From Fischerella sp. PCC 9605 (GTDB lineage Bacteria; Cyanobacteriota; Cyanobacteriia; Cyanobacteriales; Nostocaceae): DNA of 64,000 bases. A model generated the notes under the pieces. The model did no database searches. It had not been told where the DNA came from and saw nothing but the letters and a program-made list of their open reading frames with translations. The stretch spans positions 173,543-237,542 of the forward strand of contig NZ_KI912148.1 in assembly GCF_000517105.1 (NCBI RefSeq). The letters run 5' to 3'. The position numbers and the translations under genes were made by a program. Shown here one piece after another: positions 8,686 through 18,619 of this stretch (positions are counted from its first letter, which is position 1; the number at the start of each line of letters is the position of its first letter).

Positions 8686-10356
8686 CTAAAACGGTGGTAA
8701 TTCTCCCAGAATCGTAAACCGAATATGATTAATCGCTAATTCACCTATTGAAATATCTTCTTTTGTGAGTCTTACGCCTTTACTTGTTAAGGTTTCAAAG
8801 GGAATTCCCTTACCAATTTCAATGTGATACCAGCACAAACCCATGAAAAACCGCGTGGGATAAGGCCCGTAATTGCCAATATCATCAGGGTTAGATTCCA
8901 TTGGCAACCAGCCAAAACCTGGTATGTAAAATTCTAGCCAAACATGATTGTAGTCTGGTTGGAGGGGGACATTTTGGTGTTCTGCATAGGGGGGACATTT
9001 GTAGCGTCCGACGGTGCGACAAGCTATACCATTTAAACGGCATAAGGCCAACAAGACACCCACATACTCCCCACAAGAACCAACACCCCGTTCTAAAACT
9101 CGATCTGGAGTATCTATATGGGGTTTGATGCCATAGGATAATTGATCGTAGACGTAGTTACGAATACTGTACATTTTCCGCAGCAAATTGGTTTCCGTAC
9201 CAATTGCTTCTTCGGCAGCACGGCGGACAATGCTAGTATCCATTGCCAACTCGTCGTCATCAATGAGGTAGCGACTTTCAAATTCTGGTGGTAGTTCGGG
9301 AATGTCTTCCACATCTGGTGGGGTGAGACGATATTTAATACCTCGGACTTCTAACACGGCTTTCCAGCCAAACATGTGCCGTTCGCCGGGGGTAAGGATG
9401 TCAAATTTAAATACTGCTACTCGTTGCCCGTCGATTAGTTCTTCCGTAAAAGGCAGTCCAATAGATTCGACGTGTTTTACCTTTTGGCGATCAGTATCAC
9501 TCGGCAGGGCAATACGCCATTCTAGATCTTGTAGGTAAACTTCTTCAAGGGGTGAAATTTCCTCTACATAAGACATTTCAATCAGATAGCCATTTGAGAG
9601 GGCGTAGTGTTTATCTGGGTAGTAATGATAGTGGAGTGGGTGAATAAAAGTGCGATCGCGGTACGTTAATTCGTGATTTGGGTCAGCATTCGGGTTATCA
9701 CGAATATAAGGTTCTTCAGAAGCATAGGCGACGTAAAGGGTTTGTTGGCCTGTTTGCCCATCTCTATGCACTGCTATGCCTGTGGGAGATTCAAACGGCG
9801 TCAGTACGCTAAATTGAACTTCCCCTGTGGCCCTGTCCATACAGTAAACGGTTTGTTCTGTGCTGTCGCAAGCCCAAAGGATTTCTTCGGTTACGGCTAG
9901 ATTTTCCACCCCTACCCCAGGGGCATAAAACCTAGTAATTTCTTTGCGCGTATAGCGATCAAAAATCAGAATATCTCCCAATTTTTGGCAACTGACATAG
10001 ATGGCTGATTCCCAAACAGCAATTCCATTAGCAGGGTAAGGTAAGGTAACAAAATGTTCCAAACCCAAAGAAGATAATTTACACAAATAAACATTGTTAC
10101 CCCTTGTTACCCAAAGGGTATCTTCCCAAATTGCCAGACCCGTGACTTCTGCAAATTCTCTGCTTTGGTGAGGATTAATAATTTTGGTATTGTCATTAGA
10201 AGGATCTATTTGCAGCAGATACCCTTTGGGAGAGTCAATAGCAATCAGGGTATCCTGGAAGAAAGCGATGCCACCTAAAATGGCAGCGCCAATTGGTCGA
10301 ATCGTCTTTTGCCCAAACATCTGGCTAGCTAGAAAACTGGGAAGAGCAAAACTCAT
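8686..10356 (-). CDS. Beta-propeller/transglutaminase-like fusion protein
   Basis: 556 residues. The first 240 residues show repeated blades such as GLAIWEDTLWVTRG, GIAVWESAIYVSC and NLAVTEEILWACDS, as in SMP-30/NHL-type propellers. The C-terminal third is a transglutaminase-like domain with the Cys of GVGSCGEYVGVLLALCR, the His of DYNHVWLEFY and the Asp of MESNPDD, i.e. a complete Cys-His-Asp triad. No signal peptide is obvious, so it may act in the cytoplasm. The fold usually performs protease, amidase or crosslinking chemistry; the propeller could position the substrate. Function unknown. Convergent with the nuclease gene. Confidence 0.8.
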   Translation of the reverse strand: MSFALPSFLASQMFGQKTIRPIGAAILGGIAFFQDTLIAIDSPKGYLLQIDPSNDNTKIINPHQSREFAEVTGLAIWEDTLWVTRGNNVYLCKLSSLGLEHFVTLPYPANGIAVWESAIYVSCQKLGDILIFDRYTRKEITRFYAPGVGVENLAVTEEILWACDSTEQTVYCMDRATGEVQFSVLTPFESPTGIAVHRDGQTGQQTLYVAYASEEPYIRDNPNADPNHELTYRDRTFIHPLHYHYYPDKHYALSNGYLIEMSYVEEISPLEEVYLQDLEWRIALPSDTDRQKVKHVESIGLPFTEELIDGQRVAVFKFDILTPGERHMFGWKAVLEVRGIKYRLTPPDVEDIPELPPEFESRYLIDDDELAMDTSIVRRAAEEAIGTETNLLRKMYSIRNYVYDQLSYGIKPHIDTPDRVLERGVGSCGEYVGVLLALCRLNGIACRTVGRYKCPPYAEHQNVPLQPDYNHVWLEFYIPGFGWLPMESNPDDIGNYGPYPTRFFMGLCWYHIEIGKGIPFETLTSKGVRLTKEDISIGELAINHIRFTILGELPPF

Positions 10357-10647
10357 ATTAAACTAATGTATCCAAAGATTTAGCACGCCTGGAATCTATT
10401 TTGGTATGTTGGGTGCGATTTCACTCCCTACTTTTATTACTCACAACTATCAAAGTTATGTGCTATAAATTGCTTTTCTTTAAGCAATAACACATAGATA
10501 GCGTCGTAGAAAAAATGGGGACATGTCAGGAATCACACTTAAATTTATACCGTTTGATAATATCCCTAATGTAACTTTAGTTGATGGTTTTTCCAGCTAT
10601 CACTAAATTATGATCGAATTTTGTAACCATTTCCTGTGACCTACACG

Positions 10648-13572
10648 ATGTCTGCTCATTCTCTGCCTGATTCAACTACCGTTTGGCATAGTTTAGAAGT
10701 TGATAAAGCAATAGAACTGCTCTCTGCAAATGCGGACACTGGCTTATCATCTGAAGAAGTACAACAGCGGTTGCAAAAATACGGCCCCAACGAACTAGAA
10801 GAAACTGGTGGTCGCAGTGCCTGGGAAATTTTGGTGGATCAGTTCAAGAACATCATGTTGTTGATGCTGATCGCTGTGGCTATAATTTCCGGGGTTTTAG
10901 ACCTACTAGCTTGGCAAGGGGGCCAACTGAAACCGGGTGAGGTACCATTCAAAGATACGATCGCCATTTTAGCGATTGTCGTTCTCAATGGTATCCTTGG
11001 CTATGTTCAAGAAAGCCGTGCCGAAAAAGCCCTGGCAGCACTGAAAAAACTCGCCTCTCCCAATGTCCGGGTGATTCGTGGCGGCAAACCAATGGAGGTA
11101 GCAGCCAAGGATATTGTCCCGGGAGATGTGATGCTGTTGGAAGCAGGGGTGCAAGTGTCAGCAGACGGGCGTTTGCTGGAAGCATCCAACTTGCAAGTGC
11201 GGGAGTCAGCACTCACAGGTGAAGCCGAAGCGGTTAGCAAACAGGCAGAAACTACATTGCCTGAAGAGACAAGTTTAGGCGATCGCGTCAATTTAGTATT
11301 CCAAGGTACAGAAGTTGTCCAAGGACGAGGCAAAGTTCTGGTAACAAACACCGGCATGCAAACAGAACTAGGCAAAATTGCTGCCTTGTTACAGGGTGTG
11401 GAAAGTGAACCCACCCCTTTGCAGCAGCGGATGACGCAGCTTGGCAACGTTTTGGTGACGGGTTCTTTAGTTTTGGTAGTCATCGTTGTTGTTGTTGGTC
11501 TACTGCGTGGCGGAAACTTACAAGAACTGTTGGAAGTGTCGCTGAGTATGGCGGTGGCTGTAGTGCCAGAAGGTTTACCTGCTGTGATTACCGTTACCTT
11601 GGCATTGGGAACCCAAAGGATGGTACGCCGCCATGCCTTGATTCGCAAACTGCCAGCAGTGGAAACTTTGGGGTCTGTCACCACTATCTGTTCCGATAAA
11701 ACCGGTACTCTGACTCAAAACAAGATGGTGGTGCAATCTGTGTATACGAATGGTTTCATCCCCAATGGGAATTTAGACCCCCAGGATGGCAACACCGTAA
11801 ACCAATCTCCAAACACTGCTAATAGAGAATTCCGCGTTACAGGAGAAGGTTACGCCCCCACAGGCGATTTTCAACTGCAAGAAAATAAAGTTGAAGTACA
11901 AGATTATCCAGAACTCCAAGCCTTGTTAGTCGCCTGTGCGGTTTGCAATGATTCGGTTTTGCAACAGCAACAAGGACAATGGACGATTTTAGGAGATCCG
12001 ACAGAGGGGGCATTGGTTACGCTGGCAGCAAAAGGAGGTATTGAAAAAGACCAGTGGGACAGTAAATTACCCCGGGTAGGAGAATTCCCGTTTTCCTCGG
12101 AACGTAAGCGGATGAGTGTGATTTGCAAGGTTGAGCAAGTAGAAACAGGTGTCTCGCCTTTAACAGATGTCGATCCCACGATCACTCATCTTGTGAACTC
12201 TGAAGGTTACTTGATGTTCACCAAAGGCTCACCAGAATTAATTTTGGCCCGTTGCACTCAAATATATGTAGGTAACGCTGCGGCTCCCTTGACCCAAGAA
12301 CAACGGGATGACATCCTGGCAGAAAATGACCGCATGGCTTCTAATGGTTTGCGGGTACTGGGTTTTGCCTATAAACCTCTCCGAGAAGTCCCACCAGAAG
12401 GCTCAGATGAGACATACGAGCAAGAATTAGTCTGGCTAGGCTTAGTAGGAATGCTGGATGCCCCACGCCCAGAAGTCAGGGCGGCGGTGCAAGAGTGCCG
12501 AGAAGCAGGCATTCGACCAATTATGATTACTGGCGACCACCAGTTAACAGCACGAGCGATCGCCACCGATTTGGGTATTGCCCAACCAGGCGATCGCGTT
12601 CTCACTGGTCAAGAATTGCAGCGGATGAGTGACCAAGACCTAGAGCAAAACGTTGACTTGGTAAGCATTTATGCTCGGGTTGCTCCAGAACACAAATTGC
12701 GAATCGTGCAAGCTTTGCAACGCCGGGGCAGATTTGTGGCAATGACGGGTGATGGTGTTAACGATGCCCCTGCCCTCAAACAAGCTGATATCGGTATTGC
12801 GATGGGCATCACTGGCACTGACGTGAGCAAAGAAGCCAGCGACATGGTGCTGTTGGATGACAACTTCGCGACTATTGTCGCCGCGACCGAAGAAGGTAGG
12901 GTTGTATATACCAACATCCGCCGCTTTATCAAATACATTCTTGGTAGTAATATTGGCGAAGTACTCACTTTGGCCGCCGCACCAATCTTGCTACCTACAG
13001 GAGGAGGCGTTCCTCTCACACCTCTGCAAATTCTCTGGATGAACCTCGTTACAGACGGTTTACCAGCCTTGGCATTAGCCGTGGAACCCCCCGAACCGGA
13101 CGTGATGAAACGTCCGCCCTTTAGTCCCCGTGAAAGTATTTTTGCTAGGGGTCTGGGAGCTTACATGATTCGGATCGGGATTATTTTCGCTATCATTACC
13201 ATTATTCTCATGGAGTGGGCGTACTATCACGCCACTACAGTTAACAATGGGCTAAGTCCAGAGCGATGGAAGACAATGGTATTTACTTCCCTGTGTCTTG
13301 CCCAAATGGGTCATGCCATAGCAATTCGCTCTAACAATAGGCTGACGATAGAGATGAATCCTTTTTCCAATCCCTACGTACTGGGGGCTGTAATTGTAAC
13401 CACGATTTTGCAGCTGATGTTGGTTTACGTTCCTCCTCTGCGAGCTTTCTTTGGCACTCATTTGATTAGCTTGCAGGAATTAGGAATTTGCCTTGGCTTT
13501 AGTGCCTTAATGTTTGTGTGGATTGAAATGGAGAAGATTTTCTTCCGCTTGAAGGGCAAAAAGACCGTGTGA
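10648..13572 (+). CDS. Calcium-type cation-transporting P-type ATPase (PacL-like)
   Basis: About 975 residues. Type II P-type ATPase with N-terminal cation ATPase domain ([13 protein letters not shown]), actuator motif [10 protein letters not shown], the M4 ion-binding [16 protein letters not shown], the phosphorylation site [13 protein letters not shown], hinge [20 protein letters not shown] and M6 [17 protein letters not shown]. The PEGLPA and N-x-x-TD residues fit Ca2+ pumps of the SERCA/PMR group, so export of Ca2+ (or Mn2+/Na+) is likely. Ten membrane helices fit the length. GTG at 10636 would add four residues; the ATG at 10648 seems more natural. Single gene with a roughly 280-base upstream region. 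Confidence 0.94.
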   Translation: MSAHSLPDSTTVWHSLEVDKAIELLSANADTGLSSEEVQQRLQKYGPNELEETGGRSAWEILVDQFKNIMLLMLIAVAIISGVLDLLAWQGGQLKPGEVPFKDTIAILAIVVLNGILGYVQESRAEKALAALKKLASPNVRVIRGGKPMEVAAKDIVPGDVMLLEAGVQVSADGRLLEASNLQVRESALTGEAEAVSKQAETTLPEETSLGDRVNLVFQGTEVVQGRGKVLVTNTGMQTELGKIAALLQGVESEPTPLQQRMTQLGNVLVTGSLVLVVIVVVVGLLRGGNLQELLEVSLSMAVAVVPEGLPAVITVTLALGTQRMVRRHALIRKLPAVETLGSVTTICSDKTGTLTQNKMVVQSVYTNGFIPNGNLDPQDGNTVNQSPNTANREFRVTGEGYAPTGDFQLQENKVEVQDYPELQALLVACAVCNDSVLQQQQGQWTILGDPTEGALVTLAAKGGIEKDQWDSKLPRVGEFPFSSERKRMSVICKVEQVETGVSPLTDVDPTITHLVNSEGYLMFTKGSPELILARCTQIYVGNAAAPLTQEQRDDILAENDRMASNGLRVLGFAYKPLREVPPEGSDETYEQELVWLGLVGMLDAPRPEVRAAVQECREAGIRPIMITGDHQLTARAIATDLGIAQPGDRVLTGQELQRMSDQDLEQNVDLVSIYARVAPEHKLRIVQALQRRGRFVAMTGDGVNDAPALKQADIGIAMGITGTDVSKEASDMVLLDDNFATIVAATEEGRVVYTNIRRFIKYILGSNIGEVLTLAAAPILLPTGGGVPLTPLQILWMNLVTDGLPALALAVEPPEPDVMKRPPFSPRESIFARGLGAYMIRIGIIFAIITIILMEWAYYHATTVNNGLSPERWKTMVFTSLCLAQMGHAIAIRSNNRLTIEMNPFSNPYVLGAVIVTTILQLMLVYVPPLRAFFGTHLISLQELGICLGFSALMFVWIEMEKIFFRLKGKKTV

Positions 13573-13848
13573 TGGGCATGGGGCAATGGGCATGGGGTAT
13601 CGGAAAAACAAGAGGGGGAAGGGGAAAAGGGGAGCCAGCGCGTTGCGGAGGTTCCACGCCACGTGCTTTATGCCGGGAAACCCGTCCACCACAGTGGCTC
13701 CTCCGTTGTAGCGACTGGCGTAAAAGGTGAAAGGTTAATAAATTCCTTTACCCTTTACCCTTTAACCTTTACCCAATACCCAATTCCCGATGCCCAATAC
13801 CCAATTCCCAATCTCCCCACCTCCTCATTCTCCCTTCCCCTTTCCCCT
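13573..13848. repeat. Low-complexity spacer between the ATPase gene and recF
   Basis: Holds GGGCATGGGGCAATGGGCATGG-like runs and several CCCTTTACCC and CCCAATACCC units typical of cyanobacterial tandem repeats. From about 13628 to 13740 a GC-rich block (GGGGAGCCAGCGCG ... TAGCGACTGGCGTAAAAGG) resembles 42153-42225. The apparent upstream extension of recF into this region is repeat-derived and not coding. Confidence 0.6.
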
Positions 13849-15027
13849 ATGTATTTAAAGACCCTCCAGCTAAGGCATTTTCGCAATTATAAAGAACAGC
13901 AGGTTGAGTTTACTGCTCCAAAAACAATTTTGGTAGGCAATAATGCTCAGGGAAAATCGAATTTGCTGGAGGCGGTGGAGTTACTAGCAACATTGCGATC
14001 GCACCGGACTTTTCGCGATCGCGATTTAATTCAAGAAGGAGAAGAATTCGCTCAAATTCGTGCCTCCCTCAAGCGAGAGATTGGTATTAGTACCCTCAAC
14101 TTAATTCTGCGCCGCAATGGTCGCCGCACCGCTAACCTCAATGGCGAAAATCTCCGGCGTCAGATGGACTTTCTCGGCATTCTCAATGCTGTGCAATTTT
14201 CCAGCTTGGACTTGGAACTGGTGCGTGGCGGCCCAGAAGGCCGTCGTCATTGGTTAGATACTCTGTTAATTCAACTGGAACCAATTTATGCTCACATTTT
14301 GCAGCAATACAATCAAGTATTGCGGCAGCGCAATGCCTTTTTGAAACGCCATGTAGAGGCGTTACATGCAACGTCTCTACAATCTGAACTAGCTGTATGG
14401 GATGCCCAGTTAGCGATCGCTGGTACGCGCGTCATTAGACGAAGAGAAAGAGCAATAAAGCGTCTCGCTCCCATAGCTAAAATGTGGCACGCTAATATCA
14501 GTGGCAGTACAGAAATTCTCCAAGTTAAATACGCGCCCAATGTCGCTTTAGAGCAAAATCAACCAGAAAAAGTGCAACAAGCTTTTTTAGAAAAACTTCA
14601 GCAACGAGCCATTGCTGAGTTGCACCAAGGCACTACCCTGGTTGGCCCGCACCGCGATGAAGTAGAGTTGACGATTAACAATACACCAGCCCGTCAATAC
14701 GGTTCTCAAGGTCAGCAAAGAACGCTAGTACTAGCTTTAAAACTCGCAGAATTGCAATTAATTGAAGAAGTCGTTGGAGAACCACCACTGCTACTTCTTG
14801 ATGATGTTTTGGCTGAGTTAGATCCTTCTCGTCAAAACCAATTGCTTGATACAATTCAAGATCGCTTTCAGACGCTAATTACTACTACTCACTTGGGTTC
14901 TTTTGATTCTCAATGGCTGAATTCCTCCCAAATTATTTACGTTCAAACTGGAGAAATATCATTAGAAAATACAGTTATGCAGAGGCAGGAAGAAGATAAA
15001 AGTCAGACTGCTAATTGGCGTTTCTAA
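13849..15027 (+). CDS. recF: DNA replication and repair protein RecF
   Basis: 392 residues from the ATG at 13849 (MYLKTLQLRHFRNYKEQQVE), the canonical RecF start; the longer frame upstream reads repeat DNA. Walker A GNNAQGKSNLLEAVELLA, signature-like QGQQRTLVLALKLAEL and Walker B LLLLDDVLAELDPSRQ identify an SMC/ABC-like ATPase that, with RecO and RecR, loads RecA at ssDNA gaps. Around residues 168-178 (VEALHATSLQ) the coding sequence contains a copy of the palindromic TGTAGAGACGTT-type repeat, apparently inserted in frame. Single gene. Confidence 0.96.
   Translation: MYLKTLQLRHFRNYKEQQVEFTAPKTILVGNNAQGKSNLLEAVELLATLRSHRTFRDRDLIQEGEEFAQIRASLKREIGISTLNLILRRNGRRTANLNGENLRRQMDFLGILNAVQFSSLDLELVRGGPEGRRHWLDTLLIQLEPIYAHILQQYNQVLRQRNAFLKRHVEALHATSLQSELAVWDAQLAIAGTRVIRRRERAIKRLAPIAKMWHANISGSTEILQVKYAPNVALEQNQPEKVQQAFLEKLQQRAIAELHQGTTLVGPHRDEVELTINNTPARQYGSQGQQRTLVLALKLAELQLIEEVVGEPPLLLLDDVLAELDPSRQNQLLDTIQDRFQTLITTTHLGSFDSQWLNSSQIIYVQTGEISLENTVMQRQEEDKSQTANWRF
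14352..14381. repeat. Palindromic GTAGAGACGTT-type repeat embedded in recF
   Basis: The arms TGTAGAGGCGTT and AACGTCTCTACA flank a short loop; related palindromes lie at 33123-33153 and 45791-45818 in intergenic DNA. Here it is read through in frame. Confidence 0.7.
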
Positions 15028-15066
15028 ATGATTACTAATACTAAGTTGCAGTCAAAGATAGTACTT

Positions 15067-15125
15067 CCCTCACCCCACCTGTCGGCACCCCTCTCCCAAT
15101 TTGGGAGAGGGGAAGGGGAGAGGGC
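15067..15125. repeat. Dispersed CCCTCACCCC...hairpin repeat, copy 1
   Basis: Contains CCCTCACCCC, CTGTCGG and a 12-bp perfect hairpin CCCCTCTCCCAA/TTGGGAGAGGGG. The same block occurs at 28255-28318. Common cyanobacterial dispersed repeat; lies between convergent recF and the channel gene and may also terminate transcripts. Confidence 0.75.
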
Positions 15126-15212
15126 ACGAATTGCTACCAATTACTATTCCATCTGTGGTTGATTTCCAAAACATGATTTTTGCCTGCCGTTTGAATTCAC
15201 ATCAGACGTGAT

Positions 15213-17288
15213 TTAAATTTCCCCGTCACTCTTAAGGGGTAGCAAGCTAGCTATAACTCTTAATTTACTAAGCTTGAATATTAAACGCTGAGCTTGTTGT
15301 TTATATAACCATACTGGTAACTTGCCAGGTAAGTTCTTCATCAGTTGTCTGGCTGTACCGATACTACACCCAGAAATAATACTGATGGCATTTGCACCAT
15401 CAAAAACTGCATCGGAAGTTAAAGCTTTTTCAATTTGCACATACCAATTTCGAGGAGATAATTCACCTCGCTCAACTTTTTGTAGACTTCTGGTAGTTGC
15501 TAAAACAATCATGCGATCGCCAACAGCAAGCCGCGTGTCATAACTGGGCATGAACTTGGGAGGTGATAGGGGAGATGATTGTACTGATTTCTGGTAAAGA
15601 ATCGGCACAGCACCGTAACCGTAGGCGATATCAGTTAGCATCAAGCCATTGAGTGTATCGCCATCCTCAACCATGTACTCCACCAGCTGGATCGTTTGAT
15701 TATTTAAGTGAAACAAACCGAGAATATTTTCTCCAAAGGCAGCAGCAGCAAAGACTTCTGCTGATAAAGCAGAGGTACATAAAACTTGTGCGTAGGAAAA
15801 CAACTGGGCGACTTTATCACTAAAACGGCGATTGTAGGTACGGATGATCAAACCACTGTTAGGATTTTGAGTACGAGCCATCAAAGCGATTTCTAAATTC
15901 TCCATTTCATCATCCGTAACCACGACAACACTTTTGGCATCGGTAAGATTCACATTGGTTAGGGCATTAGCAAAGTTGGCTACAATCAACGGCATATGGG
16001 GTAATATGCCAGGGTCAAGTGCTGTAGTGTTAATCCCTACTAGGGGTTGCTGGAGTTCTTGTAATAAACTAGCAATTTGCTGACCCACTTCATCTAACCC
16101 AATTAGCACAACATGGTTTTGTTCGGGCAGGCGTGGACGGTTGCTAGTAAAGAAAAATTGAAATCTTGAACTTAAGAGTTTCTCTGTTAGTAGTGCATAT
16201 AAAACGCCGACAAATGCCGTACCTGCTAGAGTTAGTATCAAACTGAACAATCGCAGCCATCCAGGGATTTGTTCTTCAAATTTAACACCCCCATATACAT
16301 CTCCATATCCACCCAAAAGTAAGACTGCTATTGCATAGAAAGCCTCTGCCATCCCAATGCCAGGGTAATGCCATCTGTATAAAATTGCTCCGCACCACCA
16401 TAGAAAAAATACTGTAATGCCACAAATAGTTGCTACTTGCAGAGCTTGATATTGATAACCTGACTGCCAAAATTGTGCTAATTTCTGCTTAAGTTTATCC
16501 CATGACATCCCGAGAACAACTTCTTGCCAAAACTCCCGCAAGTTTCGCCTAGATTTGCTTGCAGAACGTTGGGAATGCTCAAGCATATCTGCGAGTTCGA
16601 TGTAAACAATTGTGTCTCCTGCTCGTAGTGTTGCTTCTTGCTCCCATTGATAAAATTGATTGGGCAGTTCAGATGAGTGAGGAGCATAATTTAATACTCG
16701 CCGATAAGAAGTGTTCAGTTGATGCACCTGCCATTGATTACACCATAAATCACCTAGTTGAATTTGATACTTGACCACTTTTAGCAGCCGTCCCTCAAGG
16801 TTAAAATACCCGAGATTTTCGTTGCCAAGAGCTGCAAGGGCAAAGGCAGAAGCAGTGAGTTGGTTAGGTTCAAAGGCAATAAAATTGCCAAGATTTTGAC
16901 TTAAAAGTTTATTAAAATTTTGTTTATCAGAACGTACTACAAGGCGAACTCGCGGATTTAAAAGCCTCGCTGCAAAGGCAGCCTCTATATTAACTCGCTC
17001 ATCACTAGTAACTAAAAGTACAGTTCGACACTGGCGAATATGTGCTTGTTCTAGAATATTTGTTTGACGGCAATCTCCGATCCATAAATCATCTAGTAAA
17101 TTCTCTAAGTTTGGTACTTCCCAGTTTTTGGGTTGCACTTGATCTATGGCACTAACAGCAACTCCGTACTCTTTTAGGACTGCAACACAATGCTGACCTA
17201 AACTTCCCAACCCACAAACTAAAAATCGATCCAGTTTTGTCTCGGAACTGTTAACAGACTGATAGGTGGTTTCTGATGATGGCAGCAT
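15213..17288 (-). CDS. Potassium channel-like protein with NAD-binding (RCK/TrkA-N) domains on both sides of the pore
   Basis: 691 residues. A first Rossmann domain starts at residue 21 (FLVCGLGSLGQHC, GxGxxG), with a linker to about 235. Two membrane helices (about 282-303 and 346-368) flank a pore loop containing the filter-like GGYGD at 326-330. A second RCK domain starts near 392 (VVLIGLDEVGQQIASLL), with VVVVTDDEMENLEIALMAR typical of TrkA-N. The final 110 residues resemble a C-terminal ligand domain. Most RCK channels have domains only after the pore, so the N-terminal copy is unusual although known in some cyanobacterial proteins. Likely ligand-gated K+ flux in the inner membrane. Single gene. 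Confidence 0.83.
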   Translation of the reverse strand: MLPSSETTYQSVNSSETKLDRFLVCGLGSLGQHCVAVLKEYGVAVSAIDQVQPKNWEVPNLENLLDDLWIGDCRQTNILEQAHIRQCRTVLLVTSDERVNIEAAFAARLLNPRVRLVVRSDKQNFNKLLSQNLGNFIAFEPNQLTASAFALAALGNENLGYFNLEGRLLKVVKYQIQLGDLWCNQWQVHQLNTSYRRVLNYAPHSSELPNQFYQWEQEATLRAGDTIVYIELADMLEHSQRSASKSRRNLREFWQEVVLGMSWDKLKQKLAQFWQSGYQYQALQVATICGITVFFLWWCGAILYRWHYPGIGMAEAFYAIAVLLLGGYGDVYGGVKFEEQIPGWLRLFSLILTLAGTAFVGVLYALLTEKLLSSRFQFFFTSNRPRLPEQNHVVLIGLDEVGQQIASLLQELQQPLVGINTTALDPGILPHMPLIVANFANALTNVNLTDAKSVVVVTDDEMENLEIALMARTQNPNSGLIIRTYNRRFSDKVAQLFSYAQVLCTSALSAEVFAAAAFGENILGLFHLNNQTIQLVEYMVEDGDTLNGLMLTDIAYGYGAVPILYQKSVQSSPLSPPKFMPSYDTRLAVGDRMIVLATTRSLQKVERGELSPRNWYVQIEKALTSDAVFDGANAISIISGCSIGTARQLMKNLPGKLPVWLYKQQAQRLIFKLSKLRVIASLLPLKSDGEI

Positions 17289-17614
17289 CTTATACCGCCA
17301 ATGTTAAAGATTATTTGCATATTGTTTGCATACTTATAATTATAATTTTTTAGGCATAGTTTTCGATGTATCAAGCGTACCAATGTTTTGGAATAGTTTT
17401 TACCAATTTGTCTGATCGCGATCGCACTTGCTCAATTTGGTAAGGCAATTTTGAAAATCAGCCAAAAGCCAGAGATTACAAAGAATCAGGATTGACAGTT
17501 ACCGAATTTATCAATATCTTAAAAATTTGAAATTTCAGTTTAGTCTTGGCAAGATACCGATATATTCTTGTTTCACAAGCACTTTCTCACAGCTTGATCG
17601 GGAGGAGGTTAAGT
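17289..17614. other. Divergent promoter spacer
   Basis: 326 bases, AT-rich near 17330-17355 (TTATAATTATAATTTTTTAG) and with an ATCGCGATCGC block near 17416. A short in-frame upstream extension of the next gene exists but is not preferred. Confidence 0.4.
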
Positions 17615-18064
17615 ATGAAACCAGAAAAATACCTTGGTATCTTTTTCGGGTTGGCGGTGTTGCTATGTGGCTTACCACTCAATTGTTTTGCACAGGTTAA
17701 CTATTCGCCAGTTATTGCCCAAACAAATAATACTCCTTCCTCAACCAAAAAAGCGATCGCCCGCATCTGGCATGGTAGAACGTTAACTTCTAAAGCAGAC
17801 GAGTACTATGCTTATCTCAAAGAAGCTGGAATCAAGAAAATAGTGTCTATCCCCGGAAACCTAGGAGCACAAGTTTTTCGCCGTACCAATGGTAATATTA
17901 CTGAGTTTACTGTGATTTCCTACTGGGAATCGCAGGACGCAATCCGGGAATTTGCAGGCAATGATATTGAAAAAGCGCGGTATCTTCCTAGAGACCGAGA
18001 GTATCTTCTCGAACTAGAGCCAAATGTCAAACACTTTCAGGTTTTGCTTGACGATCGCAAATGA
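17615..18064 (+). CDS. Exported antibiotic biosynthesis monooxygenase-like (ABM) protein
   Basis: 149 residues from the ATG at 17615, chosen because a very strong Shine-Dalgarno (GGGAGGAGG) sits six to seven bases upstream and because the protein then starts with a signal peptide (MKPEKYLGIFFGLAVLLCG to CFAQ). The mature part (AIARIWHGRT, GAQVFRRTNGN, FTVISYWESQDAIREFAG) matches the dimeric alpha-beta-barrel ABM fold, where the WES-x2-AI-x-FAG pattern is typical. Enzymatic role is uncertain because many ABM proteins are only structural relatives. Lies 45 bases before a SnoaL-like gene and may form an operon with it. Confidence 0.75.
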   Translation: MKPEKYLGIFFGLAVLLCGLPLNCFAQVNYSPVIAQTNNTPSSTKKAIARIWHGRTLTSKADEYYAYLKEAGIKKIVSIPGNLGAQVFRRTNGNITEFTVISYWESQDAIREFAGNDIEKARYLPRDREYLLELEPNVKHFQVLLDDRK

Positions 18065-18109
18065 GATTGGCAATTGCGCTTCAGTGTAAATCTGGTTGGG
18101 GATGAGACC

Positions 18110-18508
18110 ATGACACAAAATTTAGAAAATACTTTAAAAGTTGCCCATCAAGCATTTGAATATTTTATACATGGTATGGAAACAGGCGAATGGAACCTGT
18201 TTTTAGATATGCTCACAGAAGACTTTACCTTTTGGTTCCCAATGGGGAAATTCCACGGGTTGAATGTGGGTAAAGAACGAGCGCAAGAGTTTTTTCAGTA
18301 CGTTACCCAAGCTTTCACTCCGGGACTGAAGCTAACTTCCTTAGACTGCGTTACTAGCAATGAAACGACGGTTGTGTTTGAATTTCGAGATGAGGGAAAG
18401 TTATTTGGAGAACCTTACAAAAATCGGGTAGCAGTTTCCTTTGATGTGCGTGAAGATAAAATTTGTGGCTATCGAGAGTATTTTGGCAGCGATGGCAAGT
18501 CGAATTAA
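18110..18508 (+). CDS. SnoaL-like/NTF2-fold protein
   Basis: 132 residues from ATG 18110 (TTG at 18074 would add 12). The sequence (AHQAFEYFIHGMETGEW, LDMLTEDFTFWFPMGKFHG, VVFEFRDEGKLFGEPYKNR) has the cone-shaped NTF2-like layout: helices, then TEDF-x-FWFP, then curved strands. SnoaL-like proteins bind or isomerise small hydrophobic molecules; the actual ligand is unknown. Cytoplasmic. Follows the exported ABM-like gene closely, suggesting a shared function on a small aromatic or oxidised compound, which is inference only. Confidence 0.78.
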   Translation: MTQNLENTLKVAHQAFEYFIHGMETGEWNLFLDMLTEDFTFWFPMGKFHGLNVGKERAQEFFQYVTQAFTPGLKLTSLDCVTSNETTVVFEFRDEGKLFGEPYKNRVAVSFDVREDKICGYREYFGSDGKSN

Positions 18509-18619
18509 ATCCTATTGAAATAGGGAGTGGGAGATGGGGAGATGGGGAGATGGGGAGAGTAGGAGAATAACCACTAACTACTAACCACTAACCACTAACT
18601 AATGACTAATGACTTTTAA
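18509..18619. repeat. Tandem repeats GGGGAGAT and CCACTAACTA
   Basis: Several GGGGAGATG units followed by ACTAACCACTAACCACTAAC-like units ending with AATGACTAATGAC. These are the ordinary cyanobacterial short tandem repeats between convergent genes. Confidence 0.7.

Noticed and set aside
11007..11684. 225-codon reverse frame opposite the P-type ATPase
   Set aside because: Antisense shadow of a strongly conserved gene; Ser/Thr/Pro-rich composition and no ribosome site.
13663..13848. N-terminal extension of RecF
   Set aside because: It reads CCCTTTACCC-type repeat DNA (peptide rich in YPIPDAQYP); canonical RecF starts at MYLKTLQLRHF.
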